Source: Breviolum minutum Mf 1.05b.01 (Eukaryota; Sar; Dinophyceae; Suessiales; Symbiodiniaceae). From it: 64,000 nucleotides of DNA. The notes under the pieces were generated by a model that was given only the letters and a program-made list of their open reading frames with translations, searched no databases and was not told the DNA's origin. Below, piece after piece: positions 1 through 10,818 of the stretch. Numbering within the stretch: position 1 is the first letter of the stretch; each line of letters starts with the position of its first letter. Made by a program: the position numbers and the translations under genes. The stretch covers positions 126,191-190,190 of the forward strand of contig DF239403.1 of NCBI GenBank assembly GCA_000507305.1. The letters run 5' to 3'.

Positions 1-106
1 CCAAAATTAATGGCTAGGCTGGAATCCAAAAAATGGTGGTTTGTAGATGTTTCTCCTTTTCCAAGGGGCTATCTTTAGGTTCCATGTTAGTTTTCGGCGG
101 TGTATA
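1..106. mobile_element. Family A MITE, left end cut or degenerate
   Basis: Ends with GGTTCCATGTTAGTTTTCGG and TGTATA, the right terminal inverted repeat shared by family A. The left arm is cut or decayed. Confidence 0.6.
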
Positions 107-271
107 TCAACTATTGAAAGGATACCTATATTATTCCAAACGGTATGTTGAAACGTTGTTAAAACTTTCGGTCATATAACTGGTTGCTTTATTGTTTAAT
201 CCATCACATGGATTGATAATAATTGTTGCTTCTGAAGTGTAAATGGATTGCATTGTTCTTCGTACTCAACA

Positions 272-389
272 TACCCTTCCTGAAACTAACACCTCGCCCC
301 TCAAAAATCATGGTTTGAATACAACTCTCCTTTCGTGTTTGGGGCTTTGGCCTGTTTTTGGTGGCTACATGTTAGTTTCAGGGAGTGTA
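272..389. mobile_element. Family B MITE
   Basis: Terminal inverted repeats: left CCTTCCTGAAACTAACA, then CCTCGCCCC; right TGTTAGTTTCAGGGAGTGTA. Same end design as family A but with a CTGAAACTAACAG core. Confidence 0.7.
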
Positions 390-1039
390 GCTCTTGTTTA
401 CACACTCGATTTTTATGGGCACATAAAAGATCAACTACTTGTATGTACCAGAAAGTTTGTAAAGGTTAGGATCAGTGACTTGTAACCCCAATACACCCCA
501 TTTATAGGTAGGTTATAACCCACTGATCCTAACCATTGAACCTAACTTCCAACGGGATATCCAACTACCCGCTATCCCATTTGTGATAGGCGCCCATCAT
601 GCTGACGAAGACCTTGTCCGGGCATCGAGGGTTCTTACGTCACATGAAGAGTGGTGGCAGTGGAATCTTGACTGGTGAAGGAGTATGGCAAACTCACATG
701 GCTGGAAAATACTCCCATGTTTCAATAAGAAATATATTTTCAAAAGATTCATTGTTTACTGCCCAGTTACTCTAATCAGAGGGTAAATTCTCAGAAAACT
801 CTAATCGGCCACTCGTTGGATGATGCTATGTCCGTATGCCACACATGAGCAGTGAAGTTCCTCCCCCTTTGTTTTGGTTCTAGAGTCTAGAGTGGATTGT
901 ACTACATGGGAACCCTTAGCATCCAATCGGTATACTATACTGGGATAGAATGGATTATTCAATCATTGTCCAATTAATTGTTGATGTTGCTGTGCGTTAC
1001 TCTTCTAGGAACTAACTAAACCTTCAAGTAAAAACACGA
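390..1039. other. No gene seen
   Basis: T-rich intronic or intergenic sequence. Short frames only; nothing exon-like that I would defend. Confidence 0.4.
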
Positions 1040-1143
1040 TACTGTTGATGGACGAAATCCTGCACCACCTGGGATGTATAAATCCCTGTAAATAATGGGA
1101 TATCTACTACATCAACGGGTTAGCCGGAGTCCTATCAACAGTA
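1040..1143. mobile_element. Family E MITE
   Basis: Left TACTGTTGATGG, with ATCCTGCACCACCTGGGATG inside; right CCTATCAACAGTA. The centre 'CTGTAAATAATGGGATA' is shared with other E copies. Confidence 0.8.
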
Positions 1144-1269
1144 TCTATTTTTCCATAGATTTTCATAAGGCGAATTCCTATAAGCCGAAGCCCTTGAAGG
1201 TCATGGCGGAAGTTGGGAGGCAACTGGCTGCTGTCAAATTCCAGTGATGTAATGGTGGAAACATTAGGT

Positions 1270-1347
1270 TAGGTTTTTAGGTTATATATATTTATATTTA
1301 CATATTATAAAAATATGTAAATATATATATATATAATTATATATATA
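1270..1347. repeat. AT-rich tract
   Basis: Runs of TATA/ATAT immediately left of a family-B element. Confidence 0.7.
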
Positions 1348-1468
1348 TAGACCCTCCTTGAAACTAACAGTTGACCCCTGAAAATGGGGGTCGCCCTGGA
1401 AGTTTGGAGATTTCGAACTTGGAAACCACCATTTTTTAGGGGCTAACTGCTAGTTGTAGGGAGTGTAT
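1348..1468. mobile_element. Family B MITE
   Basis: Left ACCCTCCTTGAAACTAACAG and right TAGTTGTAGGGAGTGTA, with an internal CCCCTGAAAATGG-type arm. Confidence 0.65.
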
Positions 1469-2064
1469 ACACAAACCTGAAAACTGACAGATTACACAAA
1501 AGTATACCGTATACCCCTGAAAACATGGTGCTTCGGCAACTAACGTATAGCTTTCCTTTTGGGGCCCAGAGGCATATTTTTGGCTGCTATTAGTCAGTTT
1601 TGGGGAGGGTGCAAAATTATGATGTCCCAAAGATATTGACTGCGACACCAAAGCCACTGAAATAGACACCGGGTGACCGATTTCCCAAAACAAACCGAGC
1701 AAAACTTGTAAAGGGGCATGTGGGAATGACGTATTGTTTCAATTGGGTACCAAAATAGTAGTGGAAACACAGGGGGGGGTGCTTTCGTTGTTTGGTTACC
1801 TGGTTGCCCAGTTCAGTAGGGAGTATATTTGATGCTGGTACTGAATTGATCCGGCACATCCAATCAGTTTTTTGACCCTCGATTGTTCCTGGAATTCCAC
1901 CCTGAGAAGTGTAAGTGTATGTACTGTAAATTCTTTATGCGTGTTTTTTTGTGTTCAGAATTTGTTCATACCTTCTTCTAAACAATGCCCGAAGAAGACA
2001 GTGAATGTGTTTTCTTCAAAACGTTTTTACATACAAACCTTGGTTTTCTATCTATCACTACATG

Positions 2065-2157
2065 CTACTGTCGATGGGGGTCCAATCCTACAAATCAATC
2101 GTAAATAGTAGAATGAGCTAACCTCAACATGGTTAGTTGGATGTCTTCCATCAATAG
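2065..2157. mobile_element. Family E MITE, abutting family C
   Basis: Left TACTGTCGATGG, right CTTCCATCAATAGTA. The next base starts a family-C element. Confidence 0.65.
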
Positions 2158-2264
2158 TACCCTTACCATCCATCATGTATGGTATATTTACCTACATTGA
2201 CCATATTTTACCATTAAAAACAACCACATGTAGGTAAATATACCATACATGGATGGTAAGGGAA
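2158..2264. mobile_element. Family C hairpin MITE
   Basis: Arms ATGTATGGTATATTTACCTA and TAGGTAAATATACCATACAT are exact complements. AATAGTA occurs on both sides, a possible 7-bp target duplication. Confidence 0.75.
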
Positions 2265-2363
2265 TAGTATACTCCCTAAAAAACTAGCAGCTCGCCCCTG
2301 AAAAATTGTTGTTTGGAGTTGGGAGTCTCGTTGCCTTTTTGGGAGGGCCTAGGCCTCAGGTGC

Positions 2364-2478
2364 TACTGTTGTTGGAAGAAATCCGGCTAAGCATCCGAGG
2401 GGATGCAAGAACCCCTGTAAATAATGGGATGAACATGGATGAACTACCTATCTGGTGTAGGATTTCTTATTTGAACAG
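2364..2478. mobile_element. Family E MITE
   Basis: Left TACTGTTGTTGGAAGAAATC; centre CTGTAAATAATGGGAT; right end decayed (GATTTCTTATTTGAACAGTG). Confidence 0.6.
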
Positions 2479-2927
2479 TGTGTTAGTCTTAGAGAGTGGA
2501 TCACTAGCATTGATCTCAAACCAATTCTTGATGATCTTGATGCATTCCTGTTGAAATGATGAACCTTGAGGAATGACTTCCGTCTTTGAGATCACGATGG
2601 TGGATGTGAAGAAGGAACCGCGGCCGTTCGCATGGGGTTGACTGTAGAAAGAAAGCGATGTGTGGCTTAATTCGTCAATGAAAACAACACGTCATAAGTC
2701 GTTGTTGAAGTTTTGGTTATAGATTTTCGAAAGTTCCAAAGCTCCCAAAATATGATTTGACACCAATCAAATCATTAGAAGACCATCATATCCTACCAAA
2801 CACACAACATCTCTAGGCATTTTCTATGGTCACACTGGCCTTGCCTCTCTTATTGCAGGATATATTTTCCACAACAGTAAAACACCTCCTCCTGCTCCAT
2901 GACCTCCATGACAGGATCCCATCTCAG

Positions 2928-3010
2928 ACTTTCTGGTGGTGGATTTGCGTCCCTATGTCAAATCTAGCTGCCCCTACTTCTTTGAAAATGACAGCACAGA
3001 AGTTTGTAGC
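2928..3010 (+). CDS. Coding exon, VPS13-like adaptor-binding region candidate
   Basis: Block between a ctcag acceptor and an excellent gtgagt donor. The open frame gives FLVVDLRPYV, then CPYFFENDSTEV. An 'xPYxxxNxS' turn is typical of the repeated modules in the VPS13 adaptor-binding domain, so this is read as an early exon of the VPS13-like gene. Without the downstream exons the call would be only 'unknown exon'. Confidence 0.5.
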
Positions 3011-3088
3011 GTGAGTCAGCTTGAAGGGCCTGAAGCAGGTGCACCTTTAGATTTATTTCCAGGTGACTTGGATTCGATTGGATTGGAT

Positions 3089-3101
3089 TGTTGTTGGTTC
3101 G

Positions 3102-3144
<43 letters not shown>

Positions 3145-3196
3145 CGTCGTCGTCGTCGTCGTCGTTGTTGTTGTTGTTGTTGTTGTTGGTTCGTTG
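3089..3196. repeat. TTG/TCG microsatellite
   Basis: About 100 bp of TTG with an internal TCG block, flanked on both sides by TTGTTGGTTCGTTG. It creates false poly-Val (+) and poly-Asn/Asp (-) ORFs. Confidence 0.9.
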
Positions 3197-3570
3197 ATTT
3201 GTGTTTTGATGTTCTACCTTGGGATGTTTGTCACGATTTTGTTCTTTAAGTTTCAACTGAAAGAAGTTGCTGGCTTCGTGACATGACACCGGGGGGATCA
3301 ACCTAAACGCACCAAAAAAAGTGAAACAAAGAAATGCATGAGTGAATGAAGACAAGATTACAAACAACAACACTGCTGTTCATGCACAAAATTTCCGTAT
3401 ACACAATGTTTATCGTTTTTCATTTTTCTAACCTTCCCAAAACTGGGTAGCTGGAATCTTTAATGAACAATATGTATCGGTTTGTTTTTTTCGTTTATTT
3501 TTTGTTTGTTGGTGTTTCGAAATGGTACTTTCCACCATGCTAGCTTCATGATGTTTTGGTCCTGGTGCAG

Positions 3571-3691
3571 AGTTAAACTGCCAGTTTCTTGGAGGTGAAA
3601 GCGCGCCATTTGCCCCTTGGCGCAACAGCAACAGTCACCCAACTGGTTGGAATTGCGCAGGGTCTCACATCGAAAATCTGCACCTTTTGGG
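3571..3691 (+). CDS. Coding exon, 3' end uncertain
   Basis: Follows a ctggtgcag acceptor. The open frame contains LNCQFLGGESAPFAPW and continues to HLLGWK. A Pro-Phe-Ala-Trp-like segment after a 'PYxxxN' exon is the order seen in VPS13 adaptor-binding modules, where PFAWDD-like motifs occur. Candidate donors lie at 3662 and 3692, so the right edge is a guess. Confidence 0.4.
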
Positions 3692-4375
3692 GTGGAAAAG
3701 AAAAGACAAAGAGCAGAAACTACCCCGACCCCCCCACCCCCCAATCTGTCAGATTGTTGATGATATCTCAACATAGCGGGTGGAAAATATGCGTAAAATT
3801 GGGGTCGGTCATGCCCCCATTGGCAGAAACTTCTATAGGGAAATGTTTGTCATCTACATTGAGATTCGGTGAAGGGTCCAAACCTCAAGTGGATTACTGA
3901 AAAAAGGCAAACAAACCCAGATGTGACCTCCAACAGTTGGGATTTGTTCAAGGTTCTGTTTGTCAATTTGGTGATGTTATGTTTTTTCTGGTGCTAAATT
4001 TGTTTCCATGTGTTTCTACATGTATGTAGTTTACAACGGTTATATACATAGAGTTGATGTTGTCAGTGTTGTTTTTAAGCTGCTTTGTTACTACCTGAAT
4101 CTATTTTTGCTGAAGCTGGGTATGGCTGTTTGTGGTCGTATGGAGAATATCTTCTCGAGGTCAGGAAAACACCAAATAATTAGTGACAAAACAAATTCCC
4201 AATAGATGGGGAAGAACATCCAGTAGGAAACCAAGGTAATTTGGTAGGCATGCAGCATGCATGCTTGATTTTCATTCCGGACCAACGATTCAACAGCTTG
4301 AAGAAAAAAGGGTATGTTGTCCCTGATTGTTTGGGGAAAAAACACTGGTGAAACATGATACATTGTTGGTCAAAT

Positions 4376-4586
4376 TATAGCGACCTCAAACGACCTGGGA
4401 CCCCAAAAGGTAGCAAGTTGGAAGGGAAATGGGACCACTTATTTCAGGGAACTCCAGGTTGGTGAAATATTATCTAGGTGGTGGTTTCAAACATTTTTTA
4501 TTTTCACCCCCATTTGGGGAAGATTCCCATTTTGACGAATATTTTCCAGATGCGTTGAAACCACCAACTAGTTATAATTTGGTCAG
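4376..4586. mobile_element. Family G element interrupted by a family F copy
   Basis: Outer ends TGGTCAAATTATAGCGACCT and AATTTGGTCA match the intact G copy at 6174. The insertion point carries TTAT on each side of the F element. Confidence 0.7.
4474..4571 (+). mobile_element. Family F element nested in G
   Basis: CTAGGTGGTGGTTTCAAA ... ATTTTCACCCCCATTTGGGG ... GAAACCACCAACTAG, flanked by TTAT duplications at 4470-4473 and 4572-4575. Confidence 0.8.
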
Positions 4587-5140
4587 ATACATTATTATAC
4601 CAGAAATTCTGCAATTCTGTTGTTATAATGAAATCTACCTATTTGAAAGGTCTAGTAGCCGAGGAACCTTTGTGAAACTCCGATTGTTTCAATTAAAATT
4701 CCCTGGTTGAGTTTGTCTTCTGTTCAACGTGTAAGAGGTGAAGCATGTATACCCACAGAAACCACAGACTTTACTTTAATTAGTTGTTTTTATGATTTAT
4801 GATTGACAGAACTATTGACATCATGATAGTTTGAAATAAATTTGGGTTTATAGGAATCTCTTAACCCCCTTTTTTCCTGGTGTGATAGTATGGTAGGGTG
4901 TGTTTAAGCATATCCTCAAGATGGGGGTGATATAGATCCCATTCGAATCCTCTTGAGTGTGGATGATCACTGGCCTCATCCCACGGTTGACGGATGAGTA
5001 AGAAACTGTTTTGTTGTTATACTCAGAACAACCCGGCCTTTTACAATGGATTATCACCAGCCGAGTCTATGCATAAAACAGGCTTCACTAACTAACAATC
5101 TGTGTGTTTCCTCACCCTTTTTTGTTGGGTGCAAGCTCAG

Positions 5141-5290
5141 GTGCCAGTGGGTGCGGTAATTTGTGGACAAGGTACCTTTCATGTGCGCTTGGCCGTTTTG
5201 GGTGCCAATGATGAGATCAAATACAGTACTGTGATGGATATCGAGCTGCCACAAGATGCCCTCTTTGGTTCCATGCATGTGAAGGTGGGG
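5141..5290 (+). CDS. Coding exon, beta-rich
   Basis: Starts after gcaagctcag in phase 0 and ends at a gtaaag donor; an earlier gtgggg donor at 5285 is also possible. The product reads VPVGAVICGQGTFHVRLAVL, then MDIELPQDALFG, alternating polar and hydrophobic residues as in beta strands. Fits the beta-groove or adaptor-binding parts of VPS13 but is not diagnostic. A family-A MITE begins about 30 bp into the following intron. Confidence 0.5.
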
Positions 5291-5322
5291 GTAAAGGGGG
5301 GGAAAAGGTCCCTAGAAAGGAC

Positions 5323-5428
5323 TACCCCCCCGAAAACTAACATGGAACCTGAAAATGATGGGTTTTTAATAGGAATCTCCTTTTCCAGGGTTCATTGTCA
5401 GGTTCCATGTTAGTTTTCGGGGGGTGTA
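5323..5428. mobile_element. Family A MITE
   Basis: Left CCGAAAACTAACATGGAACC, right GGTTCCATGTTAGTTTTCGG with GTGTA; a near-perfect inverted repeat of about 30 bp. Confidence 0.85.
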
Positions 5429-5550
5429 AGTGGTGGCAACTCAAAGATTTTTGGAATTTTTCACCCCGAATGACTTGGGGGAAATGATCCAAATTTCACG
5501 ATCATTTTTTTTTCAGATGGGTTGGTTCAGTTGGTTCCACCATCAACTAG
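5427..5550 (+). mobile_element. Family F element abutting family A
   Basis: AAGTGGTGGCAACTCAAAG ... TCACCCCGAATGACTTGGGG ... TTTTTTTTTCAGATGGGTTG ... CCATCAACTAG. Shares its first bases with the right end of the A element. Confidence 0.75.
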
Positions 5551-5557
5551 AGGATCA

Positions 5558-5671
5558 TACTGTTGATGGAAGAAATCCGGCGATCGCCAATTGAGGTTGG
5601 TAGGTTATCCCATGATTTATAGGGTTTTATACATTCCGGGTGGTTGTTTTGAAATTATTCCATCAACAGTA
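5558..5671. mobile_element. Family E MITE
   Basis: TACTGTTGATGGAAGAAATC on the left and TTCCATCAACAGTA on the right. Confidence 0.75.
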
Positions 5672-6173
5672 TGATGCCCGAGAAACCTGAGCATTGCCGA
5701 AATCAGAGTTGTGAGCAACATTGTGTCATGACCAAACAGTTGACACCTTGTTCTGAAAGATGTTTTCTTAGTTACGGAGGAATCCTTTTGCAATTTGCAA
5801 CCGCAAAAAAAAGACAGGCTATGGAAAGTGTATACATTTATTCGATTGGGGAGGATGGTCATAGCTTTCTTACCGGTGCAGTGTCAAGGATTTCTGTAAT
5901 TGATCGGGTCCCTCCCGGGCCTCCAAAAAAATGTTCCAGGACCTGCAATTTACATGCATGTTGCATGTTGTACACTTACGTTGACCAGAGCTCCAGACTC
6001 CACTTAAATAAGCAAAAAAACAAACAAGGCATTCAAGGCATCTTCCAAAATTCGAGATTTACACAGACTGATTACAGTACTTACTGTTGATGAACAAAAC
6101 ATCATCCGAGAGTTATCACTTGTCAAATTTGGGGTGCAACAAAATTATTGAAGTTCATCATTTCTGGTCAAAT

Positions 6174-6273
6174 TATAGCGACCTCACGCGACCTCACCCC
6201 AAATGGTGGCTTAGCAAGGGAAATCCCCTTATTTCAGGGAAATCTAGGTTGGTGAAATATGATAATTTGACCA
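6174..6273. mobile_element. Family G element, intact
   Basis: TGGTCAAATTATAGCGACCT on the left, ATAATTTGACCA on the right. It shows a form of the site without F: gaaatatgataattt. Confidence 0.65.
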
Positions 6274-6300
6274 GATCATTTGGCATGTTTTGAATTTCAG

Positions 6301-6427
6301 CTCCCCCACCCCTTTGCCATGAGACGACCACCATTTTTTCGAGATGACGACCAGGTGTTGAAGGAACGGCCCAGACATATCATCCTGCGTGATGTGAAAG
6401 ATATCAAGGAAAAGGTGGCAAGAAAAG
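6301..6427 (+). CDS. Coding exon, charged
   Basis: Preceded by ttgaatttcag and ended by aaaag|gtttga. Frame gives PFAMRRPPFFRDDDQVLKER, then HIILRDVKDIKEKVARK, rich in charged residues with a plausible strand (HIILRDV). It lies between VPS13-like exons and is assumed to belong to that gene. The acceptor is about 27 bp downstream of the intact family-G element. Confidence 0.5.
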
Positions 6428-7283
6428 GTTTGAAGCAAGCTTTGCCTCCCATTCTGTTTCTTGGTGCAGCACAACCAAAACTATTTTATCTACACGTTAC
6501 ACTCCACAGTTAGTTTTGGATCTAAATTTCAATACATTTGAAAACATTTGATCAAGAATCAAAAGTTGACTCTTTAGGAAGGGTTAAGGTAGTTTCAAAC
6601 AACTTGTTTGGAGGATGGTTTTGGAACTATCTCAAGGGGATGGGTGCTTATGTCTATTGATATTTTTCGGATGTCTGATGGAGATGAGGGTATAGCAACT
6701 TGTCCAGTACAGCAGCGTTCAAATGTAGGCTTGAAACACGTCTTGGCCGGAAAGGCAATATGGCTATACTTCAAAACAGCATGAACAACTGATAGGTTTG
6801 TAGAGCTTCTCTTTGGGGGAGGGGGGGGGGGGGTGACGTCTGAATGTTTTGAACAGTCCCATTTCTTTGATGTGTTTTTATCCCAGAATCCCAATCTGGT
6901 ATAGGGAGCAGATTTTTGCTCCCAGTTGATATTGGCAGATATCTCGCGGGAAGTTCAGTTTTCTCCCTGGTGACAGAGGTGTTTCCTCAACAGTAATGGC
7001 AAGTTAAGGGATTCAAAGATTTAATCGACTTCATGCTCCATTTTGATATATGATTCATATGATGTCAATGTTTTCTGAAGCTACAAAGGCACCCTGGAAA
7101 ATGATGACGTTGTGAAACATGATGTTTTGGAAAGAAACTCGACTTGAATGGTGGATTGCACATATTTGCAAGTTCAGACCTCAAGCACCCATGGCAAGTT
7201 CACTTCTATACATACCAATTCATGACACATCCATTCAATATCCATATTTCTGTTCACCTAACACTCTGGATGAACATACCATG

Positions 7284-7389
7284 TACACCCCAGAAGATTA
7301 ACATGGAACCTAAAAATCACCCAATTGAAAGGAGAAAATCATATTCCAAACCATCATTTTCTGGTTCCATGTTAATCTTCCAAGGTGTA
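7284..7389. mobile_element. Family A MITE
   Basis: TACACCCCAGAAGATTAACA with TGGAACCT; right arm GGTTCCATGTTAATCTTCCA with GGTGTA. Confidence 0.85.
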
Positions 7390-7459
7390 TGAATGATATG
7401 AACTTAGCATATTGTGTTGTGTTTTCATTCAACTAATCCACGTCCAACCTTCTTCCCAG

Positions 7460-7608
7460 CGCCCCAAGTCTCCAAGGTTTCTCCAACGTTTGTTGGGTGC
7501 CACGAAGCCGCAGCGGAAGATCCCCCTGTCTCCGCGGAAGCTGACGTTGTCGCCACATCGCCGGCGGAATCGGTTGATTTCGCCCAGCTTATCGAGTCCA
7601 TCGCCACG
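7460..7608 (+). CDS. Coding exon, acidic and Ala-rich
   Basis: Locally GC-rich block after the ttcttcccag acceptor. Frame gives VSKVSPTFVGCHEAAAEDPP, an acidic Ala/Pro/Ser linker, then DFAQLIESIAT before an acg|gtgact donor. If this donor is not used, the frame stops at 7642-7644. The low-complexity acidic stretch suggests a disordered linker. Confidence 0.45.
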
Positions 7609-7865
7609 GTGACTTGGGGAAATCCCAAAAACTTCGGGGCCTAAAACGCCGGGTTCCTTTTTTTTTTAAGGGTCAACCAAAAAACCACCCTAGTACAAGG
7701 GGAAGGTGTGTATACAAAAAAAACGTATACGCAAAACACTAGTGATTTTTTGGGGAAGAAATCATCAGAGTTGTTTGTTTTTAGTTTAGGTGCTGGTAAC
7801 TGGTGGATGTCTATGTGTTGCAGTTAGGTATACTTTGTTTATGTTTAGATTTTGGTGCTTACCAG

Positions 7866-7977
7866 CAATTGGTGCATGTCCCGAATTTTACATATCAGCC
7901 AAGAGAATCTTGAATCGGGAAATCTTGGCCAGGAATGTTCGGGAATTCTTGCAGTCAACGTTTCAGCTGGCCAAAAT
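7866..7977 (+). CDS. Coding exon, helical
   Basis: Between tgcttaccag and the donor gtagtg. Frame gives GACPEFYISAKRILNREILA, then REFLQSTFQLAK, an amphipathic helix pattern. The base composition is more balanced than the flanking T-rich sequence. Assigned to the VPS13-like gene by position only. Confidence 0.45.
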
Positions 7978-8311
7978 GTAGTGAAGTTAGGTTTGATCAC
8001 ATATCCTACAGATGAAATGCATCTATATATCGATCTACTTTAGGTTACTGTTTTGTTGGCAAATCTTGCCAACTAATAGATAAGAAACACCATACATGGA
8101 TCGTGTATTGAGGTACTTCATTCAAAGGACATTTGCTTGGCTGGTGAAGAAGTCCTGTCAAAATCCATTGAAGGGATTTGGGAATCTCATGGGAATCCCT
8201 ACATATCCGGAATGCTTCAGTTGTTTAAATGTCTAAATCCGGAGTCGCTGGCAAATCCATGAGGGAAACAGTTTTGGGGCTTGAGGGAGTTTTCTGGAAA
8301 ACATGTGCCCA

Positions 8312-8451
8312 CCTGGAGGATCATTCCAGTTAGTAAGTGGTTAGGAACCCCCATTTATAAGCCGTTTAGCCCATTTGGAAGGGGAACAACCCTACTTAGG
8401 GGACTTACTAACTGGTTATTAATCACTTACTAAATGGGATGATCCTCCAAG
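8312..8451. mobile_element. Family J inverted-repeat element
   Basis: CCTGGAGGATCATTCCAGTT on the left; GATGATCCTCCAAG on the right, with CTTACTAAATGG inside. A second copy is at 37711. Confidence 0.65.
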
Positions 8452-8801
8452 CAGGGAAGCAATATAAGGATTTACCCTGAAAACTGGGTTGAATGGGAGC
8501 ATCAATAGGTATTGGGTATGCCCTGTACCTTGAACTACCCCAGCATGAATCATAGTTCACCGAAAACCATGCGTCTCAAACTTGATAGATCCCCCAACAA
8601 AAAACAAATAATCACGTGGAAATGACTCATCTCAACAAAAAATCAAAGGATTTAGTGTCCCGGTTTTTTGATACGCACCCACTAAAACCTCTAACTGGTC
8701 TTTGTATGGTACATTTGCTTCTTGGTTTCAAATCCTGAAATGCCTCTCACAGAGGTCGCAGCGCCCAACAAAGGGCATATAAGTTGCCATTTGTTTTGCA
8801 G

Positions 8802-9006
8802 AATGCCTTGCTAAGGCTGTTGTTAAGAATTCATCGCTGGGAACGAGTTGGCCACACCCCTTGACCCATCAACCATTTGAGGAAGCGACGTCCCACGTTG
8901 CCTTTGCAGCTGCTGAACAGCACACCACGTTTGAGTGCCATGCCAAGTTCAAGATCCTTAGGATCAAGGATATCAAGGCTCAGATGCTCAGATGCATTGG
9001 GAGATC
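8802..9006 (+). CDS. Coding exon, 3' end uncertain
   Basis: Follows a strong polypyrimidine acceptor (ttgttttgcag). Frame gives ECLAKAVVKNSSLGTSWPHP, then HVAFAAAEQHTTFECHAKFK and ILRIKDIKAQML. The frame stops at 9008-9010, so a donor must lie earlier if the gene continues; no clean GT is placed right, and a GC donor (caag|gctcag) is possible. A family-F element starts 13 bp further on. Confidence 0.45.
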
Positions 9007-9019
9007 ATGAGAGGGTTGG

Positions 9020-9135
9020 CTAGGTGATGGTAACTCACAATTTTTTGGAATGTTCACCCCGAATGATTTAGGGAAATGATCCAATTTATATGTCGAGCCT
9101 ATTTTTTCAGATGGGTTGGTTCAACCACCAACTAG
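9020..9135 (+). mobile_element. Family F element
   Basis: CTAGGTGATGGTAACTCACA ... TTCACCCCGAATGATTTAGG ... TTTTTTCAGATGGGTTGG ... CACCAACTAG. Confidence 0.8.
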
Positions 9136-9426
9136 AAAGTCTATGTTGTTTTGATAGGAGATTGAGATTATTGGTATTTGGTAACATGTGGGATTGGTAT
9201 TTCTGGTCTGGGTTTGGCAGAGGGTGGTAGGTAGCAAAGAATCACACAACTTTCAGCAAAAACCACCTAAATAGCAGATACATTTTATGTTGGAGAGGGT
9301 TCGTATGATTCTTACGACCTTTTTCTGGAACCAGCAATAAAGTCAAAGTAATATCAGCTTTGCTTTCTTCAAAAAGCTTCAACTGTTTTTATTTCAAAAG
9401 GACATGTGCAACTTAAGATGAGGTGC

Positions 9427-9546
9427 TACTGTTGATGGAAGAAATCCTGCACCACCTGGGAAAACCCCCTGTAAATAACGGGATAAACTAAAAATCAACT
9501 GAGGANCCTCAACTGGCTAGCCAGATTTCTGAACCATCAGCAGTAG
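9427..9546. mobile_element. Family E MITE containing an ambiguous base
   Basis: TACTGTTGATGGAAGAAATC on the left, CATCAGCAGTA on the right; the inverted repeat extends outward (aggtgc / gcacct). Base 9506 is N, so a sequencing or assembly ambiguity sits inside the hairpin. Confidence 0.75.
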
Positions 9547-9857
9547 CACCTCATGGTTTATTGTTCCCCTGGAGCAACGTTGCACCTATCCACATAGACT
9601 CTTTGGAGCGATGTGTTTTCGACAAATGTAACAACTATATGTAACTGTATTTGGATATGTATTATATATATACACATATTTGTTTTACAATATTTCATAG
9701 AAAAAGACAAATGATGGACAAAATCCTGCACCACTTGCAATGGCTTTACTGCATAACTCCTGGTTATGTGTTGATTTTGGTGAATCTCAATTGTCTCAGC
9801 CTAATTTTTGTGCGCCCATTTTTTTTGTTCCAAGACTCCATCTTCAATGTCTCTAAG

Positions 9858-10018
9858 GACGTGGTTCACTGGATATTTTTTGGACCATCCAACATACAAA
9901 ACGTGCTTCCTATCGCGTGAAGGGACGTGTCTTCGAGTTGGTTGCACAGGGAGCTGGTATCACCTTGGTAGATAACACATCGCTCAATGAAGTGGCATAT
10001 CTTTGTACTGAGACCTTA
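9858..10018 (+). CDS. VPS13: VPS13-like exon with the GVSLVN-type motif
   Basis: Reads SLDIFWTIQHTKRASYRVKG, then VFELVAQ, then GAGITLVDNTSLNEVAYL. VPS13 proteins carry a conserved 'isisxxGvSLVnxxxxEvaYi' segment just after the adaptor-binding domain; spacing and hydrophobic pattern agree well. Start is placed after ctctaag; the end is placed at a gtcact donor because the frame stops at 10034. This is the strongest single anchor for the gene call. Confidence 0.55.
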
Positions 10019-10070
10019 GTCACTTTGGCTAAATGAGGGATGTTGGAGTTGGGGTGTGTTGGAGGGAAAG

Positions 10071-10112
10071 TGAATATATAAATATATATATATATTTAGA
10101 GAGAGAGAGAGA
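10071..10112. repeat. AT and GA simple repeat
   Basis: ATATATAT followed by GAGAGAGAGA. Confidence 0.7.
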
Positions 10113-10721
10113 GATGTATATAGAGACATTATGTTCTTCTTATGTTTTACATATGTTGTATTATATCTAGATATGATATGGAATCTGAACAACTGTCCAG
10201 TTGAGAGGGAATGCGTCCATAAACACATCAAGCTGATTTTTAAAAAATCACGGGACGGGTGGGGTGTTGATAGTTCCAGTTTCAAATATGGTCACTTGAA
10301 AATCAGCATGGTTTGATTCAACGTTTTCTTTTAAAAAAAATATGTACTAGATATGGAGTATGTCTACCGTGCTTGTTCTTGATTTGATTTGTTTAAAGAG
10401 CTATCAAGTACTGAACATGATGAAACTTTTGACTTTTGGAGTCCCTAATGACCCCGAAACCATCATAGAACAGTTGGTGCAGTTCAAACATGGAACCAGT
10501 CCTCCAATCTCTTGTCTCATATCAATTCTAAGGAGGCTACAGCAATATGAGTTTGTGATCTAAGATAGCAGATACTCAGATCATCTCAGATCCCTGCAAA
10601 AGTCATGTAGTCGTTGTTGATTCCGAACTAATCAGTTTACAATCTACATGTTCTTCAAATATAAACATATTACAAACATCAATTATACTGCTATGGATTC
10701 TTTTTTCCCACTTTTTCGTAG

Positions 10722-10793
10722 ATCCTCAAGGCCAAACATCTGATCAACTCATCATCAACCTATCCGTACAAAAAACCCACCGCTAACCCACGA
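10722..10793 (+). CDS. Short VPS13-like exon
   Basis: Twenty-four codons between ctttttcgtag and a gtagtt donor, phase 0 at both ends. Contains ILKAKHLINSSSTYPYKK. The following intron (10794-10981) is filled by a long palindrome, and phase 0 joins directly to the exon at 10982. Confidence 0.5.
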
Positions 10794-10818
10794 GTAGTTC
10801 GATGTTTTGATCACCCGG

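Noticed and set aside
243-485. 80-codon ATG ORF at the left edge
   Set aside because: More than half of it is the family-B MITE read through.
2936-3286. Long frames with poly-Val (+) and poly-Asn/Asp (-)
   Set aside because: Produced by the TTG/TCG microsatellite; only 2928-3010 looks like a real exon.
5671-6090. 139-codon + ORF (PEKPEHCRNQSCEQHCVM...)
   Set aside because: Starts inside a family-E terminal repeat, has no clear splice edges, and its later part looks like T/A-rich intron; possibly a fragment near 5690-5740 is real, but it cannot be defended.
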